This document shows, in pieces, positions 35,796-46,411 of a DNA stretch of 64,000 nucleotides. The translations under genes were made by a program, and so were the position numbers. The stretch is from contig JAGWRO010000038.1 of NCBI GenBank assembly GCA_028876495.1, positions 1-64,000 on the forward strand, in the 5' to 3' direction. The stretch comes from Bacteroidota bacterium (lineage in GTDB: Bacteria > Bacteroidota > Bacteroidia > Chitinophagales > Chitinophagaceae). Every line of letters starts with the position of its first letter. Positions within the stretch are counted from its first letter, which is position 1. The notes under the pieces were generated by a model, which saw only the letters and a list, made by a program, of their open reading frames with translations, had not been told where the DNA came from and searched no databases.

Positions 35796-38213
35796 TTAAT
35801 AATCATTATTAGTATTGGCACGTTTAGGCATTACATTTTTAGGCTTTTTTGCAGGTTGATTTGAAGGCTGCGAAGATGCAGGCATATAATTTTTAGGTCC
35901 AATTGATTTTTCTGCAACTTTAGATGCTGGTTTTTGTGATTGGGGTTGGGTAAAGTCTGACTCTACCGGCACGTCTGTGGGAGCTTCATAATCAGTAGCA
36001 TTGCCATTTCCCTGCACATCTGCTGAATCAATTCCATGTCCTTCCTGTGAAAGAGCTGCAAAATTTTGATCTGCATAAATTGGGTTGTTATTCAATTCAA
36101 CCGGTTTTTGAAAGGTTGCTTTAGGATCAATTCCCAAAGATTTATCAGCATATACTTTTTGCATAAAATAAGCCCACTCAGGCATTGCCATGTCACTTCC
36201 GCCACCTGTTCCATATTTAGGCAAATGCAGAAACGGATCGTCATTTCCAACCCATGCACCCGCCAATAATTGTGGAGTATAGCCCATAAACCATCCATCC
36301 GTATTATCATTGGTCGTTCCGGTTTTAGCTCCTATTTGGCTATTTATACCATACCGCCAGCGCATTGAACCGCCGGTTCCAAAATCCACAACACCCTCCA
36401 TCATTTTTACCATAGTGTATGCATCTACCTCGCTTATTACCTGTTTAACTTTGGGTTCAAACGTTTCTAATACATTTCCGTTTTTATCTTCAATTTTTGT
36501 AAGGAAAATAGGCTCAGTATTAAATCCCCTGTTCGGGAACATAGTGTAGGCCTGCAACATCTCGATTAACTGGATATCAGCAGAGCCTAAAGCAATTGAA
36601 GGCACTTCAGGTATATTACTTATGATGCCACATTGGTGCGCGAATTCTACTGTCTTTTTTGGGCCGATCCGGCTCATAAGATCAAATGCTGCGACATTAA
36701 TAGATTTTGCAAGACAATACGCCATTGTACCTCCGGGCCCGGTTATCGTTTTATTGGCAAGTGTAATGGGTTTGCCACCAATATATGAGTCAGGTGTCAT
36801 ACCGGCATCAGTTATCGCGAGTGTATAAAGAATCGGTTTAAAGGTTGAGCCAACCTGCCTGGCGGCAGTCACGTGGTCATATTTGAACCATTTAAAATCA
36901 ATTCCGCCTACCCATGCTTTTACTTCTCCTGTTACAGGATCCATCGCACAAAAACCAGTCTGCATCATTTCTTTACAATATTTTATAGAATCAAGCGGGG
37001 TCATCACAGTGTCGGTTTCACGGTTTTTGTTCCATGCAAAAATTTTCATACTTACAGGCCGGATAAATGACTTTTTGATTTCAGCCTCCGAAGCGCCGTT
37101 TTCTTTCATATTTTTCCAACGCTCACTTTCTTTCATCGCATTATTCAAAATATAATCCTCTCCTTTCCATACATTTTTTGGAAGCTGCCGTTTAAATATC
37201 TTTTGCATGGCAGTCATGTGTTTCACTACTGCCTCTTCTGCATACAATTGCATCTTAGGGTCAATGGTTGTATAAATTTTCAACCCATCCCTGTAAAGAT
37301 CATAGTTTTCACCTGTCGCCGGATCTTTATGCGTATTACACCAATCCTGAAGTCTTTTTAGAAGAACTGACCTGAAATAAGGAGCAATTCCCTGGCTCTC
37401 ATTCACCAATTTGTATTTAACGCCAAGCGGTTTTTTCTTTAAAACTGCAGCTTCAGAAGCAGAAAGATCATTATTGGTGACCATCCTATCTAACACCAAA
37501 TTTCTTCTATCTAATGCAGCTTTAGGATTGTGCCGCGGATCATATTTTCCAGGGCCATTGAGCATCCCTACCAATAAGGCAGCTTCATCAGGCGTAAGTT
37601 TGGAAGGTTCTTTTTGAAAATAAACTAACGAAGCATTCCTGATGCCGTAAACATTTAACCACGAAACCCTGTTGAGGTACAAGGCAAGAATTTCCTGCTT
37701 GGTAAAATTGCGTTCCAGTTTAAGCGCTACAATCCATTCCTTAAATTTATCAATTCCTCTTTTCAATACCGAACCACGCCCCTGCCCCAAAATATTTTTG
37801 GCAAGTTGTTGCGTGATGGTACTGGCACCACCCTGCCTTCCAAATCCTTTAATGGCACGCCCCAGTGCAATCGGGTCAATTCCGGAATGCTCATAAAAAC
37901 GAATATCTTCGGTTGAAATCAACGCATCGATTACATTTTTGGAAATGTTACTATAATCAACATAAACCCTGTTTTCGGTATATATCTTTCCCATAAGGGT
38001 TTTACCATCGTTTGCATAAATTTCTGTAGCGAGATTTGCCTGTGGATTTTCTAATTCCTGGAGCGAGGGCAATTTCCCGAAAACTCCAAAATAAGCTGCA
38101 GCCAATACCAGGGTAAAAAGCGCAAATCCACCGGCCACTAATGTCCATAATATTTTTACACTTATCTTTATTTCACTTTTTTTGTTTACTTTTTTCTTGG
38201 GAGGATTTTGCAT
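35796..38213 (-). CDS. Penicillin-binding protein 1A (bifunctional class A PBP)
   Basis: Builds peptidoglycan by glycan polymerisation and peptide crosslinking in the periplasm. The 805-residue protein has one N-terminal membrane anchor (~residues 22-45). The family 51 glycosyltransferase domain shows STEDIRFYEHSGID with the catalytic Glu, and GGASTITQQLAKNIL. The transpeptidase domain has SxxK (STFK in ARQVGSTFKPILY), SxN (SIN in LAKSINVAAFD) and KTGTT (GAKTGTTNDNTDGWFMGY). A Pro/Gln/Lys-rich tail ends it. It is 50 nt from the PorW-like gene upstream, so co-transcription is possible. Confidence 0.95.
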   Translation of the reverse strand: MQNPPKKKVNKKSEIKISVKILWTLVAGGFALFTLVLAAAYFGVFGKLPSLQELENPQANLATEIYANDGKTLMGKIYTENRVYVDYSNISKNVIDALISTEDIRFYEHSGIDPIALGRAIKGFGRQGGASTITQQLAKNILGQGRGSVLKRGIDKFKEWIVALKLERNFTKQEILALYLNRVSWLNVYGIRNASLVYFQKEPSKLTPDEAALLVGMLNGPGKYDPRHNPKAALDRRNLVLDRMVTNNDLSASEAAVLKKKPLGVKYKLVNESQGIAPYFRSVLLKRLQDWCNTHKDPATGENYDLYRDGLKIYTTIDPKMQLYAEEAVVKHMTAMQKIFKRQLPKNVWKGEDYILNNAMKESERWKNMKENGASEAEIKKSFIRPVSMKIFAWNKNRETDTVMTPLDSIKYCKEMMQTGFCAMDPVTGEVKAWVGGIDFKWFKYDHVTAARQVGSTFKPILYTLAITDAGMTPDSYIGGKPITLANKTITGPGGTMAYCLAKSINVAAFDLMSRIGPKKTVEFAHQCGIISNIPEVPSIALGSADIQLIEMLQAYTMFPNRGFNTEPIFLTKIEDKNGNVLETFEPKVKQVISEVDAYTMVKMMEGVVDFGTGGSMRWRYGINSQIGAKTGTTNDNTDGWFMGYTPQLLAGAWVGNDDPFLHLPKYGTGGGSDMAMPEWAYFMQKVYADKSLGIDPKATFQKPVELNNNPIYADQNFAALSQEGHGIDSADVQGNGNATDYEAPTDVPVESDFTQPQSQKPASKVAEKSIGPKNYMPASSQPSNQPAKKPKNVMPKRANTNNDY

Positions 38214-38263
38214 TTTCTATTCTTTAAAAACCGAAAAGTATTAAATTTCCTGATAGGAAAACC

Positions 38264-41251
38264 TTAAAATTTTCCAGGATATTTGTTGTTCAGAAGCTCA
38301 ATATAGCTCTGTAAATTTTTATTTTCTTTTAAAATTTCAAGATTACTGTCAGAAATAATATAAAAAGCATACTTCTGAGCAGGCAACCATGATATTTGCG
38401 TAGGCGCTGCCAGCTTCAGTTTGTCGCGATATTTAATAGCTTCTGCTGCATCCGGAAATTGAGAAAAAACCAATAAAGTTCGTTCACTGTCCAACGTATC
38501 CTTCACTATCTCAATTTTATTCGTACTATAGCTTTGGCTGTTATACCTGTTAAAAGCGTTTCTCGCCTCGCTACTATAAACCGGGTCTACTTTTGTAAGT
38601 ACCATTACTACATTCTGCGACTCCATCGGATCAAATGTAAATCCCGATTTTTTTACAGGCGGAGGCAATTTTTTATCCGGATTTATTTCTGCCTTGCCAG
38701 GCACAATCTTTTCATTTTGAGCAACAGGTTTTTCAGTTGTAATTACGGGCGCGTTTACATTATTTACCGGTTTTGAATCATCAAAAACAACCACCTGTGA
38801 ATCTTCTTTTGCCCTTACTACCTTCAGATTGGTCAGATAACGTTCAATACTGTCTCTTCTGCCTAAAACATCAATCATCGTAGTCGCTTTTTCTTTCATG
38901 GGCGAATTTGGATAATTGGTAACTATCTGGTGTAACACTTTCACAGCAGCACTATCCTGTCTTTTTTGAATGTAATAAACAGATTGGATATAAAGTAATT
39001 GCGGGTTCCAGTAGCTTGTGCCATAAAGGCTGTCTGCAGCATTTTTCTCTTTGATCGCCTGGTCAAAATTGCCTTCTATAAATAAATTATAAATGTTATC
39101 ATATCTCCTTTCTGCGGCGGTATCTGTTTTTGCGGGATTAAAAGATTCGGGGTGCAAAACGATCATTGCATATTTGGTGTTATTGAAGTTTTTCAGCAAA
39201 AGATTTTTATAATAATCTGCCAGTTGCTGGTTTCCAATCTTTGTATAGCAAAAAGATAAATTCATATACAACTCGCCTTTGTACAGGCTATCAGGAAAAC
39301 GTTTTAAAGACTGCTGATAAGCAACAACAGCAGCTGAATAATCTTCCAAAAGATTCTGGTAATCTTTAGCAACCTGGAATAAAGAACGTGCAATTTTTGA
39401 ATTACTGGTGTCTAATTTTGGCTGTGTTAGCGGAAGATTTGCACGCAACCCATCCACAGAAATGTCCTGCTGATAAGGAGTTTCAACTGCTTCTGCATTG
39501 GCAGATTGTGCCTGGGGCGCCATCGGATCTCCATAGCCTGCATTGTTATTGGCTAAAGAAGAATTTTGATTGGCCGCAGAAGCCCTGCGCCAGTTATCCA
39601 CGTTTTGTCTTTTGCCCCAAACTCTTTTAAATTCATTATAGCCTTGCGCTTTTACCGAATTATTATAAAAATACCAATCCCCTTTGCTGGTATTATTCCC
39701 AAAAATATCTTGCGATTGATTCTGCTTATTAAAAAACGCTGCAGAGGAATTGTAATTATTTTCATCCTCTTTTATACCCCGCTCTTTCATTAATTTCTTA
39801 GACATTTTTTTTAAGAAATTGTTTCTTTCCGTTTCGGGCATGGCGGCAATGTGTTGCAGACTATCTTCCCTGTCAATCACATTGAGACTCTTAACCACTT
39901 GTGCCAACGCATTTTTTCTTGATTGTATCTCTGCAAAATTGGTCAAAGTGGTATCGCCGGCCTGGAGGCTATCATAAAAATTATAAGATTTCTTATAATT
40001 TTTCATTTGATAATTTATTTCTGCAAGGGTCAGGAAGGCTTTATTTTTTAAAGAAAGATTATTTTCATTATAAACCGTGCTTGCTTTATAAAACGAAAGC
40101 GCCTCAGAGGTGTCCGGTTTTTCCATAGCTATTTCTGCAGCTGAATAATAAATAATATCACGATACGGCTGAAATTTATACTTGTGAGCCATGTGCAATA
40201 ATCGGGCTATGCTATTGTCCATCGCATCAGCATCGTTGCTTTTCAACATTTTAGCCTGGTTAAGATTGGCATAAATATCCATCAACGGATCAGTAGTATG
40301 CCTTATCGCTTTAGCATAATATTCAGAAGCGGTGTCCTGCTTTTTATTCCTTTCATAAAGCTGACCAAGCAAATATTCGCGCCTGGCCTGGTCTTCTAAA
40401 TCCAGGGAATTAGGAATAGAGTTTTGGATATAGACAATGGCACTGTCGTACATTTTTTGCTTGAAAAACCAATACCCCTGTACTTCCTGAAAGTACGGCT
40501 CCAAACGTGCCGGAAATTGGGGATCATTTCGTAAAGTATTGATCAGTCCAGCTGCTTCCGAATAATCGCCGAGATCAGTAAGAGCACGAACCTGCCAAAC
40601 CAAAGCATCGTTTCTGCTCGGTGGTCTTGAGAAGGCTTTATCAACTATATTCCTGTCTTCTTTACTTGAAATACTCAATGCGCCGTTGGCTCCGTTTTCA
40701 TTCGTTCCTACCAGCAGTTGATCATCGCTTTTCTTGCTTTTTGGAGAAAGATTATAATTAATGAACTGAAAAGTCATTGATGCTGAATCAAAATCTTTTC
40801 GCAGATAATATGCCTCTCCTATCAGCAGATAAAAATTATCTACCCAATTGGTTCTTAAATCATGCAGTAATATACCTGCGGTTGATTCAAGAATCACTGA
40901 ATCCAGTTGCGTCTTTTGTGCAGCACTGTTATCGAGTGAATAACTGTAATAAGGCAACAATTGGGAATAATCATCTTTTGTTGCCATTCTTGCCAATTCA
41001 ATTACCGAATTTATTTTGTTATTGGCATTAAAAAAATAATTATAATGACTGGTGGTGTTTTGCACAAACCTGCCGACAAGACCCAATTTTTTATCCTGCG
41101 GCTTTTCTGAGCGCAGCGGTTTATCTTTAAATTTTTGCGGTTTGTCTTTTTGTAAATCAAAAGTAATTTTGCCCAATTGAGCATGAACATCCGGCAAGAA
41201 AAAAAAGAAGATCAATAAAAGAGATACTAACTTAATGATCCGGCTTTTCAT
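38264..41251 (-). CDS. Type IX secretion PorW/SprE-like TPR protein
   Basis: A 995-residue exported protein, mostly TPR helices, with many Tyr-Ala-x-(A/G)-x-x-(Y/F) patterns. The C-terminal ~120 residues (MESQNVVMVLTKVDPVYSSEARNAFNRYNSQSY and the final IIS-DSNLEILKENKNL region) resemble the end of SprE/PorW, a periplasmic component of the gliding/type IX secretion machinery. The signal peptide (MKSRIIKLVSLLLIFFFFLPDVHAQ) ends in a signal-peptidase-I site without the lipobox cysteine PorW usually has. I start at ATG 41251; a TTG at 41287 lies before the natural signal peptide. Confidence 0.72.
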   Translation of the reverse strand: MKSRIIKLVSLLLIFFFFLPDVHAQLGKITFDLQKDKPQKFKDKPLRSEKPQDKKLGLVGRFVQNTTSHYNYFFNANNKINSVIELARMATKDDYSQLLPYYSYSLDNSAAQKTQLDSVILESTAGILLHDLRTNWVDNFYLLIGEAYYLRKDFDSASMTFQFINYNLSPKSKKSDDQLLVGTNENGANGALSISSKEDRNIVDKAFSRPPSRNDALVWQVRALTDLGDYSEAAGLINTLRNDPQFPARLEPYFQEVQGYWFFKQKMYDSAIVYIQNSIPNSLDLEDQARREYLLGQLYERNKKQDTASEYYAKAIRHTTDPLMDIYANLNQAKMLKSNDADAMDNSIARLLHMAHKYKFQPYRDIIYYSAAEIAMEKPDTSEALSFYKASTVYNENNLSLKNKAFLTLAEINYQMKNYKKSYNFYDSLQAGDTTLTNFAEIQSRKNALAQVVKSLNVIDREDSLQHIAAMPETERNNFLKKMSKKLMKERGIKEDENNYNSSAAFFNKQNQSQDIFGNNTSKGDWYFYNNSVKAQGYNEFKRVWGKRQNVDNWRRASAANQNSSLANNNAGYGDPMAPQAQSANAEAVETPYQQDISVDGLRANLPLTQPKLDTSNSKIARSLFQVAKDYQNLLEDYSAAVVAYQQSLKRFPDSLYKGELYMNLSFCYTKIGNQQLADYYKNLLLKNFNNTKYAMIVLHPESFNPAKTDTAAERRYDNIYNLFIEGNFDQAIKEKNAADSLYGTSYWNPQLLYIQSVYYIQKRQDSAAVKVLHQIVTNYPNSPMKEKATTMIDVLGRRDSIERYLTNLKVVRAKEDSQVVVFDDSKPVNNVNAPVITTEKPVAQNEKIVPGKAEINPDKKLPPPVKKSGFTFDPMESQNVVMVLTKVDPVYSSEARNAFNRYNSQSYSTNKIEIVKDTLDSERTLLVFSQFPDAAEAIKYRDKLKLAAPTQISWLPAQKYAFYIISDSNLEILKENKNLQSYIELLNNKYPGKF

Positions 41252-41446
41252 TAATATTTTTAATTTTTTCGAAGTAAGAATCAGCAAAAAAAGTTTATTT
41301 ACTGATAAGAACTCTTTTTCTGCAAAATTATTTTAAAAATACGGTTATTTTAGGCTAATATGCCAATATATACTGAGGCTCGTTTATTTTTAACAACCTA
41401 AAATGATATTGTGAAATTGAGAGCCGAAAATGAATTAAATTAAATT

Positions 41447-41656
41447 TTGAAATCAAGAAAAGAAACCAACAGCGAATTATTGAAATATGCCGGCATGGGA
41501 ATGCAATTTTTGGGAAGCATTGCCCTGGGAATATTTATTGGTTTAAAATCAGACAAATGGTTAAATTTTTCTTTTCCTTTGCTTGTTTGGCTTCTGCCGC
41601 TGTTGATCATCATTGGCCTAACGATTAAAATAATTAAAGACACTTCAAAAAAATGA
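41447..41656 (+). CDS. AtpZ-like small membrane protein (AtpZ/AtpI family)
   Basis: A 69-residue protein with two hydrophobic segments and the family pattern YAGMGMQFLGSIALGIFIGLKSDKWL, then LVWLLPLLIIIGLTIKIIKDTSKK. AtpZ and AtpI assist c-ring assembly or Mg uptake for F-type ATP synthase. Start is TTG 41447 (MKSRKETNSELL). Its stop overlaps the next start as ATGA. In many Bacteroidota this pair precedes atpB; here no ATP synthase gene follows. Confidence 0.8.
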   Translation: MKSRKETNSELLKYAGMGMQFLGSIALGIFIGLKSDKWLNFSFPLLVWLLPLLIIIGLTIKIIKDTSKK

Positions 41657-42054
41657 TTCAATCTCTCGTTAAAAAATTTATTCCTGTTATCGGCCTTTTT
41701 CTTTTGGTTAACATGGTCGTATTTATTTTTGGAAATTCTTTAAAGGAATATGGTTTTAATATTGGGTTTTTAATAGTTGCTAACGCGATACTTTTTATTT
41801 TGACTTTTTTGGGTTTTTATATTCAGACAAAAGGAGTGCGTTCCACTAATGTCAATGCCTTTATAAGGGGAATTTACTCTTCTCTCCTGCTAAAAATGTT
41901 TGTAATTGTAGCAGCAATAGTTATTTACATTGTGTGGATGGGCGGAGCAGTGGATACGCCATCGATACTCACTTCAATGGGAATTTATTTGGTATACACT
42001 TTTCTTGAAGTAATTCAATTAATGAAAATTGCCCGAAAGAAGCCCGATGCCTAA
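41653..42054 (+). CDS. AtpI-like membrane protein (ATP synthase subunit I-type)
   Basis: The 133-residue protein has four hydrophobic segments (FIPVIGLFLLVNMVVFIFG; GFLIVANAILFILTFLGFYI; MFVIVAAIVIYIVWMGG; ILTSMGIYLVYTFLEVI). Its place after the AtpZ-like gene, with a 4-nt overlap, suggests it is the AtpI-type partner. Sequence alone is not diagnostic. It overlaps the SprT-like gene by 8 nt. Confidence 0.6.
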   Translation: MIQSLVKKFIPVIGLFLLVNMVVFIFGNSLKEYGFNIGFLIVANAILFILTFLGFYIQTKGVRSTNVNAFIRGIYSSLLLKMFVIVAAIVIYIVWMGGAVDTPSILTSMGIYLVYTFLEVIQLMKIARKKPDA

Positions 42055-42676
42055 AATAGAATCTCCTTTACATCAACTTAATCCTTATTTACCCGAAGGC
42101 TCGTTTGAAGATGTAACCTTTTACCTTGTGGAATATAAAGTGCATCTAACGGTAACGCGCGAACGCCTGACAAAACTGGGCGATTATAGGAATAAACATC
42201 TCGATAAAAATCACCGCATCAGTGTAAACGGCAATCTCAATAAATTTTCATTTCTCATCACATTATTACACGAACTTGGCCACCTGGTTGCATATGAAAA
42301 ATATGGGAATAAAATACAGGCACATGGCCCACAGTGGAAAGATGAATTTGGGAAAATACTAGCCCGCTTTATTTCAAAAAAAATATTCCCGGCTGATATA
42401 GAAAAAGAATTATTAAAAACGTTAAGAAACCCTGCAGCAAGTTCGTGCGCAGAAGCTCCACTGACAAGGGTTTTAAAGAAGTACGACCCTCACAAACCGG
42501 GCATTTATTTATTAGAAGAATTACCGGATGAAAGCTTATTCAGATTTAAAAACGGACATATTTATAAAAAAGAAAAAAAGATAAGAACCCGCTTTTTATG
42601 CCAGGATCAATCTACCAAAAAGCAATTTTTATTTAGCCCGATTACTGAAGTGGAACTGGTTAAGAAAGAAGAATAG
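42047..42676 (+). CDS. SprT-like domain protein (putative zinc metalloprotease)
   Basis: A 209-residue protein with the zinc motif HELGH (LLHELGHLVAYEKYG) and a third ligand candidate in AHGPQWK, as in SprT/Spartan. The second half has basic stretches and one cysteine in FLCQDQ. SprT-family proteins cleave DNA-protein crosslinks in eukaryotes; bacterial SprT is poorly known. The start is ATG 42047, overlapping the AtpI-like gene, so it is likely the third gene of a three-gene operon. A TTG at 42029 was rejected. Confidence 0.82.
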   Translation: MPKIESPLHQLNPYLPEGSFEDVTFYLVEYKVHLTVTRERLTKLGDYRNKHLDKNHRISVNGNLNKFSFLITLLHELGHLVAYEKYGNKIQAHGPQWKDEFGKILARFISKKIFPADIEKELLKTLRNPAASSCAEAPLTRVLKKYDPHKPGIYLLEELPDESLFRFKNGHIYKKEKKIRTRFLCQDQSTKKQFLFSPITEVELVKKEE

Positions 42677-42687
42677 AAGTTTTTTTA

Positions 42688-43053
42688 CTAAACATTTTCC
42701 AGAATAAAATTTCCATCAACTCCCAACTTTTCATGTACAGCCTTTAAGAACGGAACATCAGGTTCGCGTTTTTTGTTAAGAATTTGGCTTAGCTTGGGCT
42801 GCGTCACTCCTAACATTTTTGAAAGTTTTACGCGGTTAATTTTTTTCTCAAACATCTTCAGTTCTATCATCTCATGAATTGTCTTAGGCATTGGAAAAGG
42901 ATAATGCATCTTTTCGTAATCCTGTATAGCATTTGCGAGCGCACTTATGTCCTTAGCATCTTTTCCACTTATTTTATTTTCTCCTTTTTTCATCAGATTA
43001 TAAACGTCAGTTAATGCTTTTTGATAGGCTTTCTCAGTCGTTATTATTTTCAT
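42688..43053 (-). CDS. higA: HigA-type antitoxin (XRE helix-turn-helix)
   Basis: The 121-residue protein has a helix-turn-helix near residues 75-105 (NRVKLSKMLGVTQPKLSQILNKKREPDVPFLKAV). It is the downstream partner of the toxin frame at 43060-43352, in the reversed toxin-first order typical of higBA. It should bind HigB and repress the operon by binding its promoter. Its ATG is 6 nt after the toxin stop. Confidence 0.85.
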   Translation of the reverse strand: MKIITTEKAYQKALTDVYNLMKKGENKISGKDAKDISALANAIQDYEKMHYPFPMPKTIHEMIELKMFEKKINRVKLSKMLGVTQPKLSQILNKKREPDVPFLKAVHEKLGVDGNFILENV

Positions 43054-43059
43054 TTTATA

Positions 43060-43352
43060 TTAGAGGTCTTTTATTTTTATTAAATCATATTCCTTATGAG
43101 TTCCAATAAATCGAATAAAGACAGTTCTTGTTTTGAAAATTATTCTCACAATTAGCCGGCAATCATTTCTTTTAATATTGAAAACAAATAAACCATTGCC
43201 GACCGAATCTACCGAATTGAAATCTTTTTTATGTCATTAAAACCTTGCCAATCTGACTTCATCGTAATATCATACCACCGCTCTAAATCAGGTAATAATT
43301 TTGGATGTTCAATTGCAAACTCCCTGATAGCTTTATGGGAAATAATGACCAC
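43060..43352 (-). CDS. higB: HigB-type toxin, interrupted by a -1 frameshift at A AAA AAG
   Basis: Zero frame from GTG 43352 encodes 43 residues (VVIISHKAIREFAIEHPKL ... DWQGFNDIKK) and soon stops at TAG 43209-43211. In the -1 frame from 43224 the sequence continues DFNSVDSVG ... FVFNIKRNDCRLIVRIIFKTRTVFIRFIGTHKEYD to TAA 43060-43062, matching the second half of HigB mRNA interferases. Joined, the protein is 97 residues, the family's usual length. The junction is the slippery heptamer A AAA AAG (43230-43224), used by E. coli dnaX for -1 frameshifting. It is thus either programmed, mutated by loss of one A, or a homopolymer error. The start codon is uncertain. Confidence 0.8.
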
Positions 43353-43432
43353 TTTTGTAAAAATAGCAAATTTTAGAAAATAAAAGTTTCTTTCATTAAA
43401 TGAAACTTTTAAATCTGTAATTATAGGAAGTT

Positions 43433-43440
43433 TATTTTTG
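43433..43440 (+). promoter_or_regulatory. -7 element TATTTTTG of trmH, 5 nt before the ATG
   Basis: A perfect TAnnTTTG ending at 43440 with the ATG at 43446. Transcription would begin at or beside the start codon, so the mRNA is probably leaderless. Confidence 0.55.
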
Positions 43441-43445
43441 CCTTT

Positions 43446-44036
43446 ATGACTCCACAACGTTTCAATCGCCTTACATCTGTTCTTAACCATCGCCAGCCAG
43501 ACATTACCGTGGTATTGGAAAATGTATTTGATCCGCATAATGTATCTGCCGTGATGCGAACCTGTGATGCTGTCGGAATCCAGGATATTTATATTTTGAA
43601 TGACCGGATTCCTCCTCACAAAAAATGGGGTTACAGAAGTTCTTCCACAGCTGATAAATGGCTTTCCGTTCACCAGTTTACTAATGCAGAAGAATGTTTC
43701 AACGAGATCACAAAGAAGTATGAGAAAATTTATACTTCTCATTTGGGAGAATCTTCATCAGATTTGTATTCAATGGATCTTACTCAATCAATGGCACTCG
43801 TTTTTGGGAACGAAACTTTTGGGGTGAGTGATAATATCAGAAAATATGCCGACGGAGATTTTATTATTCCACAGGTAGGAATTATCAAATCCTTAAATAT
43901 TTCTGTCGCCTGTGCTGTTACACTTTATGAAGCTTTTCGCCAAAAAAAGCAAAAAGGACATTATGACCAATCGCGTTTATCCGAAAACAAGATGCTTGAA
44001 TTACAAAAGCAATGGAAACTCATAGATGAGTCCTGA
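43446..44036 (+). CDS. trmH: tRNA (guanosine-2'-O-)-methyltransferase TrmH
   Basis: A SpoU/TrmD-fold (SPOUT) 2'-O-methyltransferase, likely methylating G18 of tRNA. The 196-residue protein starts TPQRFNRLTSVLNHRQPDITVVLENVFDPHNVSAVMRTCDAVG, which parallels E. coli TrmH. The SPOUT knot is marked by ALVFGNETFGVSDNI and IPQVGIIKSLNISVACAVTLYE, with catalytic Arg in RTCD. It is followed by a modest terminator before groES. Confidence 0.92.
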   Translation: MTPQRFNRLTSVLNHRQPDITVVLENVFDPHNVSAVMRTCDAVGIQDIYILNDRIPPHKKWGYRSSSTADKWLSVHQFTNAEECFNEITKKYEKIYTSHLGESSSDLYSMDLTQSMALVFGNETFGVSDNIRKYADGDFIIPQVGIIKSLNISVACAVTLYEAFRQKKQKGHYDQSRLSENKMLELQKQWKLIDES

Positions 44037-44083
44037 GAGATAATTTTTGCTCCCGTTTTCTACATCCGGGTAAAAGTTTTACG

Positions 44084-44113
44084 GTCAAAAATGAAATTTT
44101 GACGGATTTTTTT
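44084..44113 (+). terminator. Probable rho-independent terminator of trmH
   Basis: GTCAAAA (44084-44090) pairs with TTTTGAC (44097-44103), 6-nt loop, then GGATTTTTTT. AT-rich stem, so moderate strength. Confidence 0.55.
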
Positions 44114-44186
44114 CCCATAACACCTGACATACAATTCCAATTCCTGCCAACTAAACTGATTAAATTCTTTGGTACAATTATTCGTG

Positions 44187-44194
44187 TACATTTG
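44187..44194 (+). promoter_or_regulatory. Promoter -7 element TACATTTG of groES-groEL
   Basis: TAnnTTTG followed by CAACCCAAATAATAAA, as at rpsA and rpsJ. A TTTG at 44168 gives a rather short -33 spacing. No CIRCE inverted repeat is present, so HrcA control through CIRCE is unlikely here. Confidence 0.6.
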
Positions 44195-44229
44195 CAACCC
44201 AAATAATAAATTAAATAAATTTAACAATT

Positions 44230-46193
<1,964 letters not shown>

Positions 46194-46232
46194 TAAAATT
46201 CATATTCTCATTTTAAGCCTTATAAAACTTAG

Positions 46233-46268
46233 AATCCCTTTACAGAAATGTGAAGGGATTTTTTTTAA
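46233..46268 (+). terminator. Rho-independent terminator of groESL
   Basis: Arms 46233-46244 and 46249-46260 form a 12-bp stem (one G-U) with a GAAA tetraloop, followed by eight T. Confidence 0.92.
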
Positions 46269-46283
46269 TTGAAGCACCGGAAT

Positions 46284-46302
46284 ACAGTAAACAAATAAAT
46301 TA
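46284..46302 (+). repeat. Dispersed ACAGTAAA repeat, copy
   Basis: ACAGTAAACAAATAAATTA, a variant of the family in the groEL-glycosyltransferase gap. Confidence 0.4.
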
Positions 46303-46362
46303 TCGGTATTTCTATTTAGTATTTATCTGTTAACGGAAGACCTAAACGCAGATGTAAGAAAT

Positions 46363-46390
46363 ACAGTAAAGAAATAAATTCACAGGATTT
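46363..46390 (+). repeat. Dispersed ACAGTAAA repeat with CACAGGATTT
   Basis: ACAGTAAAGAAATAAATT is followed directly by CACAGGATTT, which links this family with the 1877-1908 repeat. It lies 60 nt beyond another copy. Confidence 0.45.
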
Positions 46391-46411
46391 TGGTCTCAAA
46401 AAACAACCCAA

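Noticed and set aside
44037-44229. CIRCE element for HrcA control of groESL
   Set aside because: No TTAGCACTC-N9-GAGTGCTAA-like repeat exists in the leader; the only inverted repeat (GTCAAAA/TTTTGAC) fits a trmH terminator.
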